A DNA stretch of 64,000 nt from Natronosalvus halobius (GCF_024138145.1 NZ_CP099997.1:3286001-3350000), one strand, 5' to 3'. Shown: positions 41,308 to 51,013, counted from the first letter of the stretch. Notes: a model not told the origin generated them from the sequence alone. Translations and numbers: made by a program.

Positions 41308-41561
41308 ACCTGCGTGGTCGAGTGCGGCGTGGAAAGGTCTTCTCGTGGTGTGCCAGGTCGCGTGGTGTGCCACGGCGCATCCGTGGGACTCGCTCGAGTG
41401 AGATGGACACGATAGGTCCAGACGAACGCGAGCGACTGGGTCGAATGGAACAACGGTACCGGTGCACGCTGGTGAAGCCGCGAATCTCTCTCGAGCCCCG
41501 TTCGCGATGAAAGCTTCCGGAACCTGAACCGTTAGGTCGCTTGAGTCGAGAGAGAAGAGGC

Positions 41562-42848
41562 ATGCGAGGCTGGCGCGACCCACTCACTCGCCGATGGATC
41601 CTCTGGGGGACCCTCGGCGTCGTCTTCTTGCTCGTGAACGTCTACCGGCTGTCGACGGCCGTCCTCGCCGAGGAACTGATGGCCGGCTTTCGGACTACGG
41701 GCGCCCAACTGGGAACCCTCCACGCGATCTTCTTCTGGATCTACGCGCTCATGCAATTGCCGACGGGGATCCTGGCCGATCGAATCGGCCCGCGACGAAC
41801 GGCGGCTGCGGGCGGGCTCGTGATGAACGTCGGCGCGATCTGGTTCGCGCTGGCCACCAGCTACGCGGGGGCGCTGATCGCCCGCGGACTCGTCGGCCTC
41901 GGGGCGAGCGTGATCTTCGTCTGCATCCTCCGGTTCTGTGCCAGCTGGTTCCGGGCCGACGAGTTCGCCACCCTCAGCGGCCTCAGCTTCGCGGTTTCGG
42001 GCGTCGGCGGCGTCCTCGCGACCACGCCGCTCGCGATCGCCGCGGAATCGGCGGGCTGGCGGACGACCGTCGGCGCGCTCGGGGTCTTCGGCGTCGCATT
42101 CAGTGTCGTCGTCTACGTGGTCGTTCGGGACACACCCGAACGGGCCGGCTTCGAGCCCATCGAGGGCGTGCCCGGCCAGCCGACGCTCTCGACGGCCGCC
42201 GTCGTCCGCCACGTCCGTACCGTGCTATCCGATCGGGTCACCTGGGTCGCCAGCATCATGCTCTTCTGCACCTCCGGGCTCAACCTGACGCTGTTCGGCC
42301 TCTGGGGCGTCCCGTACGTCGTTCAAACCTACGACGTCTCCGTGACCCACGCCTCGCTCTACACCCTCGCCGGCGGCGTCGGCATGATCGTCGGCCCGCC
42401 ATCGATCGGCTGGGTGTCCGACCGCCTCGAGCGCCGCGTCGAGTTGATGGTCGTCGGCGCCGTCCTCTACGTGGCTTCGCTCGGTCTCGTCGCCGCGCTG
42501 GGGCGACCGCCGATCGCCGTCGTCGGCGTCGTCTTCTTCGTCGCGGGCGTCCTGCTCGGCGCGTTCGTCCTCGGGTATCCGCTGGTGAAAGACCGCCACG
42601 ACGCGAGCGCGAGCGGCATCTCGACCAGCGTGATCAACGGCGCGGCCTTCTTCGGCGCTGCCGTGCTCCCGACGGCGATGGGGTTCGCCCTGGACACCTA
42701 CTGGACGGGCGAACTCGAGGCCGGCGTTCGCGTCTACACCGCGACCGGCTACCGGATGGCGTTCGTGATCGCGACCGCTGCGGCCGTCGTCGCGCTCGCG
42801 TGTACACTCTGGTTGTACCGGTACGCGGCGGACGGGTCGAGCGTCTGA
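41562..42848 (+). CDS. Major facilitator superfamily transporter
   Basis: A 428-aa protein with 12 predicted helices. The loop 2-3 signature is present as GILADRIGPRRTAA, and a related sequence GWVSDRLERRVELM occurs in the second half, as expected of the two six-helix bundles. It begins MRGWRDPLTRRWILWGTLGVVF. The substrate cannot be read from the sequence; the group resembles organic-anion or nitrate/sugar carriers only generally. It is divergent from rtcA, with 254 bp between the starts in which I see no gene. Confidence 0.87.
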   Translation: MRGWRDPLTRRWILWGTLGVVFLLVNVYRLSTAVLAEELMAGFRTTGAQLGTLHAIFFWIYALMQLPTGILADRIGPRRTAAAGGLVMNVGAIWFALATSYAGALIARGLVGLGASVIFVCILRFCASWFRADEFATLSGLSFAVSGVGGVLATTPLAIAAESAGWRTTVGALGVFGVAFSVVVYVVVRDTPERAGFEPIEGVPGQPTLSTAAVVRHVRTVLSDRVTWVASIMLFCTSGLNLTLFGLWGVPYVVQTYDVSVTHASLYTLAGGVGMIVGPPSIGWVSDRLERRVELMVVGAVLYVASLGLVAALGRPPIAVVGVVFFVAGVLLGAFVLGYPLVKDRHDASASGISTSVINGAAFFGAAVLPTAMGFALDTYWTGELEAGVRVYTATGYRMAFVIATAAAVVALACTLWLYRYAADGSSV

Positions 42849-42991
42849 CGGCCCGAGCGATTAGTACCTTTCCAGGCGTCGACCGTTGCGTGAAACCGGA
42901 TGAACGCTATCGCTATCGGTTTCACCCATCTGTTCGGCCTGGAACGCTACTAGCCACACAATTTTTCGTCTTTGCCCTCTGACAAGCCATC

Positions 42992-43540
42992 GTGACCGAC
43001 TCGAGCCGCCACCGATCTACTCACTTCGTCCGACCCGCACGCCTCGAAGACGCCCGTGTGATCCGGGCCGTCGCCCGCGAGAGCTGGCACGCCGCGTACG
43101 ACGACCTCCTCGGCCCCGACACCGTCGAGACGGTGACCGACGAGTGGTACGCGCTCGAGGGACTTCGCGAGTCGATCGAGACGGGGGACAGCCACCTGTT
43201 CGTCGCCCCCGACTCGACTAACGGCGAGGCGGATCGAACCGACGAACTCGCCGGCTTCGTCCACGTCGGTCAGTGGCCGGACGAACCCACCGTCGGCCAC
43301 CTCGCTCGCCTCTACGTTCACTCGAGCCACTGGGGACGGGGGCTGGGAACGGTGCTCTGTGAGCGCGGAGAACGAGCGCTCGAAGACGACGGCTACAGCC
43401 GGATTCGCCTCGAAGTGTTCGCGAAGAACGAGCGTGCGATCGACTTTTACGAGGGTCGAGGGTACGAACCCGTCGCCGAGATGGTCGAAGAACTCGAGGG
43501 CGAGACGTATCGGGTGTCGCTGCTCGAGCGCTCGCTGTGA
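42992..43540 (+). CDS. GNAT-family N-acetyltransferase
   Basis: A 182-aa acetyl-CoA-dependent acetyltransferase. The N-terminal strand-helix FVRPARLEDARVIRAVARESWHAAY is typical. The acetyl-CoA pyrophosphate loop lies after LARLYVHSSHWGRGLGTVL (Q/R-x-x-G-x-G/A form: RGLGT). The C-terminal strand is IRLEVFAKNERAIDFYEGRGYEPV. The start is GTG 42992; no closer ATG is present. It could modify a small molecule or a protein N-terminus; the substrate is unknown. It is convergent with the RNase gene. Confidence 0.88.
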   Translation: MTDSSRHRSTHFVRPARLEDARVIRAVARESWHAAYDDLLGPDTVETVTDEWYALEGLRESIETGDSHLFVAPDSTNGEADRTDELAGFVHVGQWPDEPTVGHLARLYVHSSHWGRGLGTVLCERGERALEDDGYSRIRLEVFAKNERAIDFYEGRGYEPVAEMVEELEGETYRVSLLERSL

Positions 43541-43564
43541 GTTCGTAACCGCGTTTTCCGCGAT

Positions 43565-44863
43565 TTAGAGCGTCTTGTCTGCCTCGTCCTCTTCGACGAT
43601 CTCGAGCCCGCGGTTGTTCACTGCCATCGGATCGAGGCCGACCTCCTGGAGGAACCCCTTGTACTCGCGCTCGCAGGTCTCGGCGGCCTTCTGCTTGTCG
43701 CTGGCGCGATCACAGAGGGCGACGAGGTTCTCCGGGACGTCGTTCTGGTAAACGATCCAGTGGTTGATCAGGTCCGAGAGGCGGCGGATGGGGCTCGTGA
43801 AGTGGCCGTAAATCTCGAAGTTGAGCGCGTGGTGGCCGCCGAACGGGTCGTTCATGTACTTCGCGCGGGGCATCACCTTCATCACCGCCCACTGGATCTT
43901 GTCGAGCTGGCGACCCGGCGCGGTCTCGAGGGTCGCATTAACTGCTTTGCGGGGTTCGTCCCAGGTGTCGCCGGGGATGGAGACGCCGTCGAGGTCCTGG
44001 ATCTCCTGAAGGGCCTTCGACCACTCGTCGGGCGTCGGCTGGGGGTGGACGCGGTACATGGCCTCGACGCCGCGCGACCACATGAGTTCGTGCGTGACGG
44101 CCTTGTTGGCCTTGAGCATGCACTCCTCGATGATGGTGTGGGCGCGGTCACGGCTGGGGTTCAGGACGAGGGAGCCGTCCTCCTTGCGGATCTCGTGCAT
44201 CTCGTTGGCGACCTCGTAGACGAGTTTGTTTTCCTCGTGCAACGGCGCGTCGGGATCCTCGAGTCGGTTCTCGGCCTGAGAGTAGGTGAGCCGTTCGTCC
44301 GACTCGATGACGGACTTGTAGATGTCGATCGACTCGTAGCTCAGGGTCTCCTTGTCGAGGTGCATCTCGACGGTGTGGGCCAGTCGCTCCTCGTTGGGGA
44401 CGAGCGAGCAGACCGACTCAGCCAGCACCGGCGGCAGCATGTGGATGGTGTAGGCGGGCAGGTAGACCGTGTTGCCGCGCTCGACCGCCTCGTTCCACAT
44501 CTCGGATTCGGGGTGGACGTAGTGGGTTACGTCCGCGATGTGGACCCAGAGGACGTACTCGTCCTCGCGCTCTTCGATCGAGAGCGCGTCGTCGAAGTCC
44601 TGGGCGTCGATGGGGTCGGTCGTCCACGTCGTCATCTCGCGGAGGTCGCGCCGGTGCTCGAGTTCCGCGTCGATGTCTGCCTGTGGATCCTCGGTCAACT
44701 CCTTGGCCTCCTCGAGGACGCTCGCGGGGAACTCGTCGCGAATCTCGAACTTCTCGAAGAGGTCCTCGCGCTTGTTCTCGAGGTGGCGGGCCAGGTCCTC
44801 GGAGATCTGGACGGGACCTTGCCCCTCGGCCGTGCCGGCTGCGGCCTGTGCGTCGTCGCTCAT
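43565..44863 (-). CDS. RNase R/RNB-family 3'-5' exoribonuclease
   Basis: A 432-aa RNB-domain nuclease. The catalytic metal site is TTDPIDAQDFDDALS with the clustered Asp residues, followed by VLWVHIADVTHYVHPES and the late motif HFTSPIRRLSDLINH. There is only a short N-terminal region (about 85 residues) and no visible cold-shock or C-terminal S1 domains, in line with the short RNase R-like enzymes of haloarchaea, which are among the few archaea with this family. It starts at MSDDAQAAAG (44863). It probably degrades mRNA fragments. Confidence 0.92.
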   Translation of the reverse strand: MSDDAQAAAGTAEGQGPVQISEDLARHLENKREDLFEKFEIRDEFPASVLEEAKELTEDPQADIDAELEHRRDLREMTTWTTDPIDAQDFDDALSIEEREDEYVLWVHIADVTHYVHPESEMWNEAVERGNTVYLPAYTIHMLPPVLAESVCSLVPNEERLAHTVEMHLDKETLSYESIDIYKSVIESDERLTYSQAENRLEDPDAPLHEENKLVYEVANEMHEIRKEDGSLVLNPSRDRAHTIIEECMLKANKAVTHELMWSRGVEAMYRVHPQPTPDEWSKALQEIQDLDGVSIPGDTWDEPRKAVNATLETAPGRQLDKIQWAVMKVMPRAKYMNDPFGGHHALNFEIYGHFTSPIRRLSDLINHWIVYQNDVPENLVALCDRASDKQKAAETCEREYKGFLQEVGLDPMAVNNRGLEIVEEDEADKTL

Positions 44864-45121
44864 ACCCTCGGCTACGAACAGGAGTGCCAAAGTCGTGTCG
44901 GGACGCGTGCGTGGTGGTTCGCGGCAGCCGCGAGCCGACGTCGTCGAGGAACTGAACGCGTCCAGGACTACCGGTACCGATCAGTACTTGGTTCGCTCCA
45001 GTTCTCGATTCACTCCGGGAGTTTCAAGTGGGTGACAACGCATATTACGTCGTATGTTGCTCTCTTTTCGCCGGAAACCCGAGAACAGTCAAAGGCTACT
45101 TACCGATAGGCATCGAGGTAC

Positions 45122-46615
45122 ATGACGATGAGTCAGAAGGCAGATCGAAGCCGTCAGCAGGAATTGCGGACGGGGAAACCCGCCACCGTCGATTCGCTGA
45201 CCCTGGAAAGCGGACTGGAGGCGCTTCGGTCGAGCCCAGCGTTTCACGGGACGGTCGAACCGCTCGACGGGCTCGACGACCTCGAAACCTGCGAGCACAT
45301 CGCGCTGTTCTACCGGACCCGCGAGGAACGGTTCGCCACCGTTACCCCGTTTATTCGACAGGGTATCGAGCGCGGTGAGCGGGTCATGTACGTCATCGAC
45401 GACCTCCCGAAGTCCGCTATCCTCGCGGAACTCCGCGGCGGCGACGTCGACGTGGACGCGGCCCTCGAGTCGGGCCAGCTGACGTTTCACACGCTCGAAG
45501 AGACCTATCTGCGGTCCGGGCGCTTCGATCCCGACGACATGCTCGAGGTGTACGCCGACGCGATCGAGGAAGCGAAGGAGGAGTACCCGGCGCTTCGCGT
45601 CACCGCGAACACGAACTTCATCCTGGACGAGTACGCGACCCTCGAGGACTTCATGGCCTACGAGAGCCGCGTCAACGACCTCTTTCGCGGCGAGGACTGC
45701 ATCGCGCTCTGTCACTACGATTGCGAGCGCATCCCACCGGAGACGCTCGTCGACGTCGTTCGAACACACCCGCACCTGGTGTACGAAGATACCGTCTGTC
45801 ACAACTTCTACTACACGCCGCCGGAGGAGTTCTTCGAACCCGACGAACCCACCCGCGACGTCGAGCGAATGCTGAACACGCTGGTCGACCGCGCCAGAGC
45901 GCGGTCCGAACTCAACGAGACAGTCGCGGAACTGGAGGAATCCAACGAGCGACTCAAACGGTTCGCGTACGTCGCATCGCACGACTTACAGGAGCCGCTG
46001 CGGATGATCTCGAGCTATCTCCAGTTGCTCGACTCTCGCTACGCGGACGACCTGGACGAGGAGGCACAGGAGTACATCGACTTCGCCGTGGACGGCTCCG
46101 ACCGGATGCGGGAGATGGTCAACGGGTTGCTCGCGTACTCGCGAATCGACATGGACGAGGCGGACTTCGAGCGGGTCGAGTGCGACGACGTCGTCGACGA
46201 CGTGCTGACCGATCTGCAGGTGCAGATCGACGAGACCGACGCTGCAGTCGACGTCGAGGCGTTACCCGCGGTCTGCGGCGAAGTCCACCAGCTCGAGCAA
46301 CTGTTCTCGAACCTGGTCTCGAACGCGATCAAGTACAGTGGCGACGAGGTGCCCCGGATCGAGATCACCGGCGAGAAACGGGGTGACCGCTGTGTCTTCT
46401 CGGTCACCGACGACGGAATCGGTATCGATCCGGAGTACGTCGACCAGATCTTCGATATTTTCAACCGACTCCACTCGAACGACGAGTTCCAGGGGACCGG
46501 TATTGGTCTCTCACTGTGTCGAAAGATCGTCGATCACCACGGCGGTGACATCTGGGTCGACTCGGAACCGGACGACGGCACGACGTTTTACTTCACTCTT
46601 CCCGCGGCGGCGTAG
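45122..46615 (+). CDS. MEDS-domain sensor histidine kinase
   Basis: A 497-aa soluble kinase. The N-terminal region (about residues 55-235) resembles the MEDS/DcmR sensory domain (HIALFYRTREERFATVTPFI, GERVMYVIDD), found in halo- and methanogenic archaea and linked to hydrocarbon or redox-derivative sensing. A coiled-coil linker leads to HisKA, FAYVASHDLQEPLRMISSYL, with phosphoacceptor H287. The ATPase domain has NLVSNAIKYS, DDGIGIDPEY and GTGIGLSLCRKIVDHHGG. The response regulator gene follows 61 bp downstream and is its likely partner. A TATA-like ACTTACCG near 45098 fits a leaderless start. Confidence 0.92.
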   Translation: MTMSQKADRSRQQELRTGKPATVDSLTLESGLEALRSSPAFHGTVEPLDGLDDLETCEHIALFYRTREERFATVTPFIRQGIERGERVMYVIDDLPKSAILAELRGGDVDVDAALESGQLTFHTLEETYLRSGRFDPDDMLEVYADAIEEAKEEYPALRVTANTNFILDEYATLEDFMAYESRVNDLFRGEDCIALCHYDCERIPPETLVDVVRTHPHLVYEDTVCHNFYYTPPEEFFEPDEPTRDVERMLNTLVDRARARSELNETVAELEESNERLKRFAYVASHDLQEPLRMISSYLQLLDSRYADDLDEEAQEYIDFAVDGSDRMREMVNGLLAYSRIDMDEADFERVECDDVVDDVLTDLQVQIDETDAAVDVEALPAVCGEVHQLEQLFSNLVSNAIKYSGDEVPRIEITGEKRGDRCVFSVTDDGIGIDPEYVDQIFDIFNRLHSNDEFQGTGIGLSLCRKIVDHHGGDIWVDSEPDDGTTFYFTLPAAA

Positions 46616-46676
46616 CTCCGTTCACAGGTTTACAGGCTCAGTAGTTCCAAATTCACAAGCTCACAGGATTTCAGCA

Positions 46677-47138
46677 ATGACCGAGGAACCGTTCGACATC
46701 CTGGTAATCGAGGACAACCCCGGCGACGTTCGGCTCATCGAGAACGGATTCGACGAGAGCGACGTCTCCCGTTCGCTGACCGTCGTCACCGACGGGGCGG
46801 AAGCACTCGACTACCTCTATCGACGGAACGGCTTCGAATCCGCGGCGAAACCGGACCTCGTGCTGTTGGATCTGAACGTGCCGAAACTGACCGGAAACGC
46901 GGTGCTCGAGCGGATTACCGACGACCCCGACTTTCGTCCGACGCCGATACTCGTTCTCTCGGGATCCCAGTCAGACGACCACGTTCTGGAGACCTATCAG
47001 CTTGGAGCGGACGGGTACTTCGTCAAACCGGTGGACCCGCACGAGTTCATCTCGCTCGTCAAAACGATCGGAGATTCGCTGGCCTCTCCCGGGTCGCTCC
47101 CTTCGGGGGAGTTCGCCGACATCGACCGGCCCTCGTGA
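46677..47138 (+). CDS. Single-domain response regulator
   Basis: A 153-aa receiver protein. The acidic pocket is VIEDNPGDV, the phosphoacceptor Asp is in LVLLDLNVPKLTG, the Thr/Ser switch is ILVLSGSQS and the Lys is in GYFVKPVDP. There is no output domain, as in Rcp1/CheY-type regulators that work by protein contact. It lies 61 bp after the MEDS kinase and is probably phosphorylated by it. The tail after residue 140 is short and disordered-looking. Confidence 0.92.
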   Translation: MTEEPFDILVIEDNPGDVRLIENGFDESDVSRSLTVVTDGAEALDYLYRRNGFESAAKPDLVLLDLNVPKLTGNAVLERITDDPDFRPTPILVLSGSQSDDHVLETYQLGADGYFVKPVDPHEFISLVKTIGDSLASPGSLPSGEFADIDRPS

Positions 47139-47341
47139 GCCACGCCGAGTAAACGTTCGCCTACCTGACTGTTTGTACTTGCCACGCTCGAGCACCGACT
47201 ACGACCCCTCACGTCCAACTACAATGTTTATAGTAATATGCCACGTACAGAAACGACCGTCTTCCGGCTCTCTCGAGCCGATCGACCAGTTCACGAGTAA
47301 CACGTTGGAATTTATATGTTATCAGCAGAGAGTATTCGGCG

Positions 47342-48316
47342 ATGACGACGATTGCCCTCCAGGACGTCGCGAAACGCTACGGCGACGTCACCGCGCTGGC
47401 CGGCATCGACCTCGCGGTCGAGTCCGGCGAGGTCTTCGGCTTTCTGGGCCCGAACGGGGCCGGCAAGTCGACGACCATCGACATCCTCATGCGCTACACC
47501 CACCCCTCGAGCGGGCGGGTCGAAGTGCTCGGTCACGACGTGACGAGTGACCCGGTCTCGGTGCGAGAGCGGACCGGCATCCTTCCAGAGGGGTACGCTC
47601 CCTTCGAGACGATGACCGGCCGCCAGCACCTCGAGTACGCCATCGCGGCCAACGACGCCGACGACGACCCCGACGTCCTGCTCGAGCGCGTGGACGTGGC
47701 CCACGCGGCCGACCGCAAGGCCATCGGCTACTCGAAGGGGATGACCCAGCGGCTGGGCCTGGCGATGGCGCTGGTCGGCGACCCCGAACTCCTGATCCTG
47801 GACGAGCCCTCGACCGGGCTCGACCCCCACGGCGTCCGACTGATGCGCCAGATCGTTCGCGAGGAGCGTGATCGGGGGGCGACGGTCTTCTTCTCGAGTC
47901 ACATCTTAGAGCAGGTCGAGGCCGTCGCCGACCGGGTCGGCATCCTCCGGCAGGGCTCGCTGATCGCCGTCGACACTATCGATGGGCTCCGTTCGGCCAA
48001 CGAGAGCGATGGCGAACTCGTCGTCGAACTCGATCTCGAAAGGGACGAACGGAGCGAGAAACTAGCCGCCGGCGAGGGTGTCTCCGGAATTGGTGCTGGC
48101 GTCACCTTCGAACCGGTCGTCGCGGCCGTCGACTCCCTCGCGGGCGTCTCCTCGGTGCGCCGGGACGGCGATGCGCTCGTGGTCGCCTGTACGACGGAGG
48201 CGAAACTCGACGTCCTGGACACGATTCGTGAGCAGGGAGCGACGATAACCGACTTTTCGACCGCTGAGACGTCCCTCGAGGAACTGTTCGTCTCCTACAC
48301 GGAGGGAGACCGATGA
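47342..48316 (+). CDS. ABC-2 type transporter ATP-binding protein
   Basis: A 324-aa ATPase. Walker A is GPNGAGKST, the signature is YSKGMTQRLGLA (the usual S-G-G-Q/Q-R region in its ABC-2 form), Walker B is LLILDEPSTGLDP and the switch is FFSSHIL. A C-terminal extension of about 100 residues follows, as in exporters of the drug/NosF type. It overlaps the permease gene by 4 nt (ATGA at 48313-48316). A TATA-like AATTTATATG at 47309-47318 lies about 25 nt before the ATG, so the operon starts here. The substrate is unknown. Confidence 0.92.
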   Translation: MTTIALQDVAKRYGDVTALAGIDLAVESGEVFGFLGPNGAGKSTTIDILMRYTHPSSGRVEVLGHDVTSDPVSVRERTGILPEGYAPFETMTGRQHLEYAIAANDADDDPDVLLERVDVAHAADRKAIGYSKGMTQRLGLAMALVGDPELLILDEPSTGLDPHGVRLMRQIVREERDRGATVFFSSHILEQVEAVADRVGILRQGSLIAVDTIDGLRSANESDGELVVELDLERDERSEKLAAGEGVSGIGAGVTFEPVVAAVDSLAGVSSVRRDGDALVVACTTEAKLDVLDTIREQGATITDFSTAETSLEELFVSYTEGDR

Positions 48317-49128
48317 ACTGGCGACTGCTCGCGAGCAAGGAGTTCGGCGACGCGATTCGAAACTATCAGTTGTACGCGATGGCGGCGCTCTTCGGGCTCA
48401 TCTTCGGGGTTTTCGGCTACATTCACGTGCGTAACGTGCGACGCGCTCGCGTTCACGAATACCTCTCGGCGCCCGAACCGATCGAGTTCGTCACGATACT
48501 CTCGTTGCTCTGTATCGTGTTGATTCCGGCCGCCGGGCTGATGCTCTCGTACGAGGCCATCGTCAAGCGACGCGACGGCGGCCAGTTAACCCTCCTACTG
48601 GGGATGCCCCACGACCGACGCGACGTCGTAATCGGGTCGCTGGTGGGGCGGTACCTGGTGTTCCTCGCGCCGTTACTCCTCGGTGTCGTCATCGCGGTCG
48701 CGATTCTCTTTGGGTTCGGCGCGACGATTCCGCTAACGGCGCTGGCCGGATTCACGCTCGCCACCGCCGGTCTGGGACTGGCCTACGTCGCCATCGGCAT
48801 CGGCCTTTCGGGACTGCTCCGATCGCCTTCCTGGGCCGCCGTCTGTGCCTTCGGCGTGTTCATGCTGTTCGTCTTCGTCTGGCGGGTGGTCCCCGACGGC
48901 GTCGTTTACCTGGTCTCGGGGCTCGAGTTCCCCGACGAACTCCCGTGGTGGCGCCCCTACGTGGCGACGCTCTCCCCGAGCGTGGCCTACGAACGGGTGC
49001 TCGACGCCTACGTGTTCGACCGGGCCGGCGAGGACGCGCCAACGGCGTTCGGCGTGGCGGTCTTGCTCGCCTGGGCGATACTCGCACCGCTGGCGGGGTA
49101 TCTGCAGTTCGACCGGACGGACCTCTAG
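48313..49128 (+). CDS. ABC-2 type transporter permease
   Basis: A 271-aa membrane protein with six predicted helices, including YAMAALFGLIFGVFGYI, FVTILSLLCIVLIPAAGLML, YLVFLAPLLLGVVIAVAILF and AILAPLAGYLQF. The IPAAGLMLSYEAIVKRRDGGQLTLLLGMPHDR segment is the characteristic inner loop linking helix 2 to the ATPase contact. It is translationally coupled to the ATPase. Close relatives are annotated as NosY-like or drug exporters; the function here is undefined, with no cargo gene in the operon. Confidence 0.9.
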   Translation: MNWRLLASKEFGDAIRNYQLYAMAALFGLIFGVFGYIHVRNVRRARVHEYLSAPEPIEFVTILSLLCIVLIPAAGLMLSYEAIVKRRDGGQLTLLLGMPHDRRDVVIGSLVGRYLVFLAPLLLGVVIAVAILFGFGATIPLTALAGFTLATAGLGLAYVAIGIGLSGLLRSPSWAAVCAFGVFMLFVFVWRVVPDGVVYLVSGLEFPDELPWWRPYVATLSPSVAYERVLDAYVFDRAGEDAPTAFGVAVLLAWAILAPLAGYLQFDRTDL

Positions 49129-49171
49129 CGGTCCACGCACACCGACCTGTGACCGTCTGCGTGGCCCGCGA

Positions 49172-49459
49172 TCACCGCTCCTCAACCCGCCGGCGCTCCT
49201 CGAGCGAACACACATACCGCCGCAAAAACGCCTCCTGGGAGTGCTCGCCGGCCTCCAGGTCGGTGAGCTGGGCCTCGAGACCCTCGCGGCCGTACCGACA
49301 GAGGTCGCCGTCGCAGGGTTTACAGAAGTACTCGAACGTTTTGCCCTCGCGTTCCCAGCGGTTGCCGTACTTGTCGTACTCGCGGGCCTCGGATCGCGGG
49401 ACCGTCTCGCCGCAGGCGATGCAGGTTACCGTCTCCGTTCGCCACCGGGAGAGCCACAT
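49172..49459 (-). CDS. Small zinc-finger protein, unknown
   Basis: A 95-aa hydrophilic protein. Two CxxC pairs (TCIACGETV near the N-terminus and FCKPCDGDL in the middle) can bind one zinc. Between them is a charged stretch EYDKYGNRWEREGKTFE, and an Arg/Glu-rich helix ends the protein. This layout is common in haloarchaea. It is convergent with the ABC permease (43-bp gap). Nucleic-acid binding is plausible; no direct evidence. Confidence 0.72.
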   Translation of the reverse strand: MWLSRWRTETVTCIACGETVPRSEAREYDKYGNRWEREGKTFEYFCKPCDGDLCRYGREGLEAQLTDLEAGEHSQEAFLRRYVCSLEERRRVEER

Positions 49460-49600
49460 ACGTCGGCTATCAGCGTGCGCCTACTTAGCAATTCTCACGG
49501 TGGGCGTGACGGTCACGTGCGGCGACCGAGAGACGGCAACGTCGTGGTCGACCTACCTTCGAACGGGCGTTTTATAGCCGACGTCGCCGTGGTGGCGCGT

Positions 49601-50080
49601 ATGCAGGTCAAATCGCGACACCACCTCCGCAGCGATGCCATCTCTGAGATCGATACGGCCGTGTCCAACCGTCTCGGCGTCACGCTCGCGGGCGACACCT
49701 ACGAGCGCGTCGAGTTCGAAGACAGCGACTGGGAGGTCGTCCTGGTCGACGGCGCTCCGGAAATCGCTTACTTCGACGACGAGCCGTTCCTGACCGTTCG
49801 CGGGGCGAACGCCTACGACCCCGACTACCGGATCGTGACCGTCGACGCGGGCGCAGTCTCGTTCGTCTCCGACGGCGCGGACGTGATGCGCCCGGGAATC
49901 ACCGAAGCCGACGCCGAAATCTCTGAGGGGGACCTCGTGTTGATCGCCGAGGAGTCCCACGGCAAGGTGCTGGCGATCGGGCGCGCTCGCATCTCGGGGA
50001 CGGAAATGGTTGGCGACGAGGGGAAGGTCGTCGACTCGCTGCACCACGTTGGCGACGACCTCTACTCGTTTTCTGGGTAG
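49601..50080 (+). CDS. PUA-domain RNA-binding protein
   Basis: A 159-aa protein with a C-terminal PUA fold, recognisable from VDAGAVSFVSDGADVMRPGITEADAEISEGDLVLIAEE and GKVLAIGRARISGTEM (the beta-barrel with its Gly-rich turns). The N-terminal half, MQVKSRHHLRSDAISEIDTAV, resembles the pre-PUA domain of archaeal proteins related to MCT-1/Tma20. That family joins translation or ribosome recycling in eukaryotes. A TATA-like GTTTTATAGC at 49569-49578 is well placed for a leaderless start. Confidence 0.82.
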   Translation: MQVKSRHHLRSDAISEIDTAVSNRLGVTLAGDTYERVEFEDSDWEVVLVDGAPEIAYFDDEPFLTVRGANAYDPDYRIVTVDAGAVSFVSDGADVMRPGITEADAEISEGDLVLIAEESHGKVLAIGRARISGTEMVGDEGKVVDSLHHVGDDLYSFSG

Positions 50081-50204
50081 CGCTCGGTCTATTCGCGTTT
50101 GCGGGCTGCTTACGTACTCCCAATCCTCGAGTCATGGTGGTCTAAACGCTCGAGGCAAGGTACTTCCAACCCTCGAGCGACGGTACTCTCTCTCGAGAAA
50201 CGAC

Positions 50205-50918
50205 TCACTCCTCGCCCGCGTCGATGTCGTCTTCCTCGTAGGCGTCGCCGTACTTCTCGAGCGTCGTTTCGTACCCCTCTCGAGCCAGGTCAAAGGTCTC
50301 CTGGAGGTCCGCGATCGGTTCGAGGGTCGCGTCGACTCGGAGGTCGTCGTAGAACGGTTCGAGTTCGCGCTCCTCGGTCGTCGCGACGCGGACGGCCGCA
50401 CTCTGGACGCGTAGTTCCTCGCGCTTGTCGCCTCCTTCGGCGTGACCGGCGGCGAGGGCGTCGATCAGGCGTTCGGCGAGCGGGGCGTCGTCGTCCCTCG
50501 AGTCCGCGTAGGCCGCTGCGGTCGCCTCGATCACGGACTCCCCGGTCAGGAGGTTGCCGGCGACCGTGTAGCCATCGCCGCCCGTGTGTCCGTACCAGTC
50601 CTTGCAGTCCTCCCCCGAGAACGTGAACTCGCCGTCGCGGTCGACGCCGTGGAGCTGGCGGTTCGAGGCCCCCTCGTCCGCGTTGAGCAGGGCCTCGAGG
50701 GCGTCCTCGACGGCGAGTCCGTCGTCGACGTACTGGATTCCCCGCCGACCGAGGTCGATGTTCACCAGGCTCTGGGTGGCGACGGCCCCGTTCTCGCTGA
50801 CGAACGGGCAGAGGGTACCGACGCCGGGAAGCCGGGTTGTCACCGCGACGCCGAAGCGGTCGTGTTCCTCGCCGTCGTCGTCCTCGTACGTCTCGTGGAC
50901 GCAGATGCTGAACGTCAT
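50205..50918 (-). CDS. DUF1028 family protein
   Basis: A 237-aa protein starting MTFSICVHETYEDDDGEEHDRF. Characteristic parts are FGVAVTTRLPGVGTLCPFV, a GAVATQSLVNIDLGRRGIQYVDDGL segment, and a central region (DCKDWYGHTGGDGYTVAGNLLTG) matching DUF1028, which has an Ntn-hydrolase-like fold and an unproven activity. The N-terminal residue after Met is Thr, a residue type that could serve as a nucleophile in Ntn hydrolases if Met is removed (inference). It is divergent from neither neighbour and stands alone. Confidence 0.85.
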   Translation of the reverse strand: MTFSICVHETYEDDDGEEHDRFGVAVTTRLPGVGTLCPFVSENGAVATQSLVNIDLGRRGIQYVDDGLAVEDALEALLNADEGASNRQLHGVDRDGEFTFSGEDCKDWYGHTGGDGYTVAGNLLTGESVIEATAAAYADSRDDDAPLAERLIDALAAGHAEGGDKREELRVQSAAVRVATTEERELEPFYDDLRVDATLEPIADLQETFDLAREGYETTLEKYGDAYEEDDIDAGEE

Positions 50919-51013
50919 GTCGTCCGGGGGCACGTACTCCGCCGGCAAAAAGGGGCGTCTCCCGGCAGTTTGCGAGGCCAAATGTGGCCTCGACAGACCC
51001 GGAGTATCAGTTA

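Noticed and set aside
41403-41510. Possible 35-codon ORF between rtcA and the MFS gene
   Set aside because: No promoter placement, motif or composition support; short enough to occur by chance in GC-rich DNA.
48102-48338. Minus-strand 78-codon frame at the ABC ATPase/permease junction
   Set aside because: Antisense to two overlapping coupled genes and highly Arg/Pro-rich.
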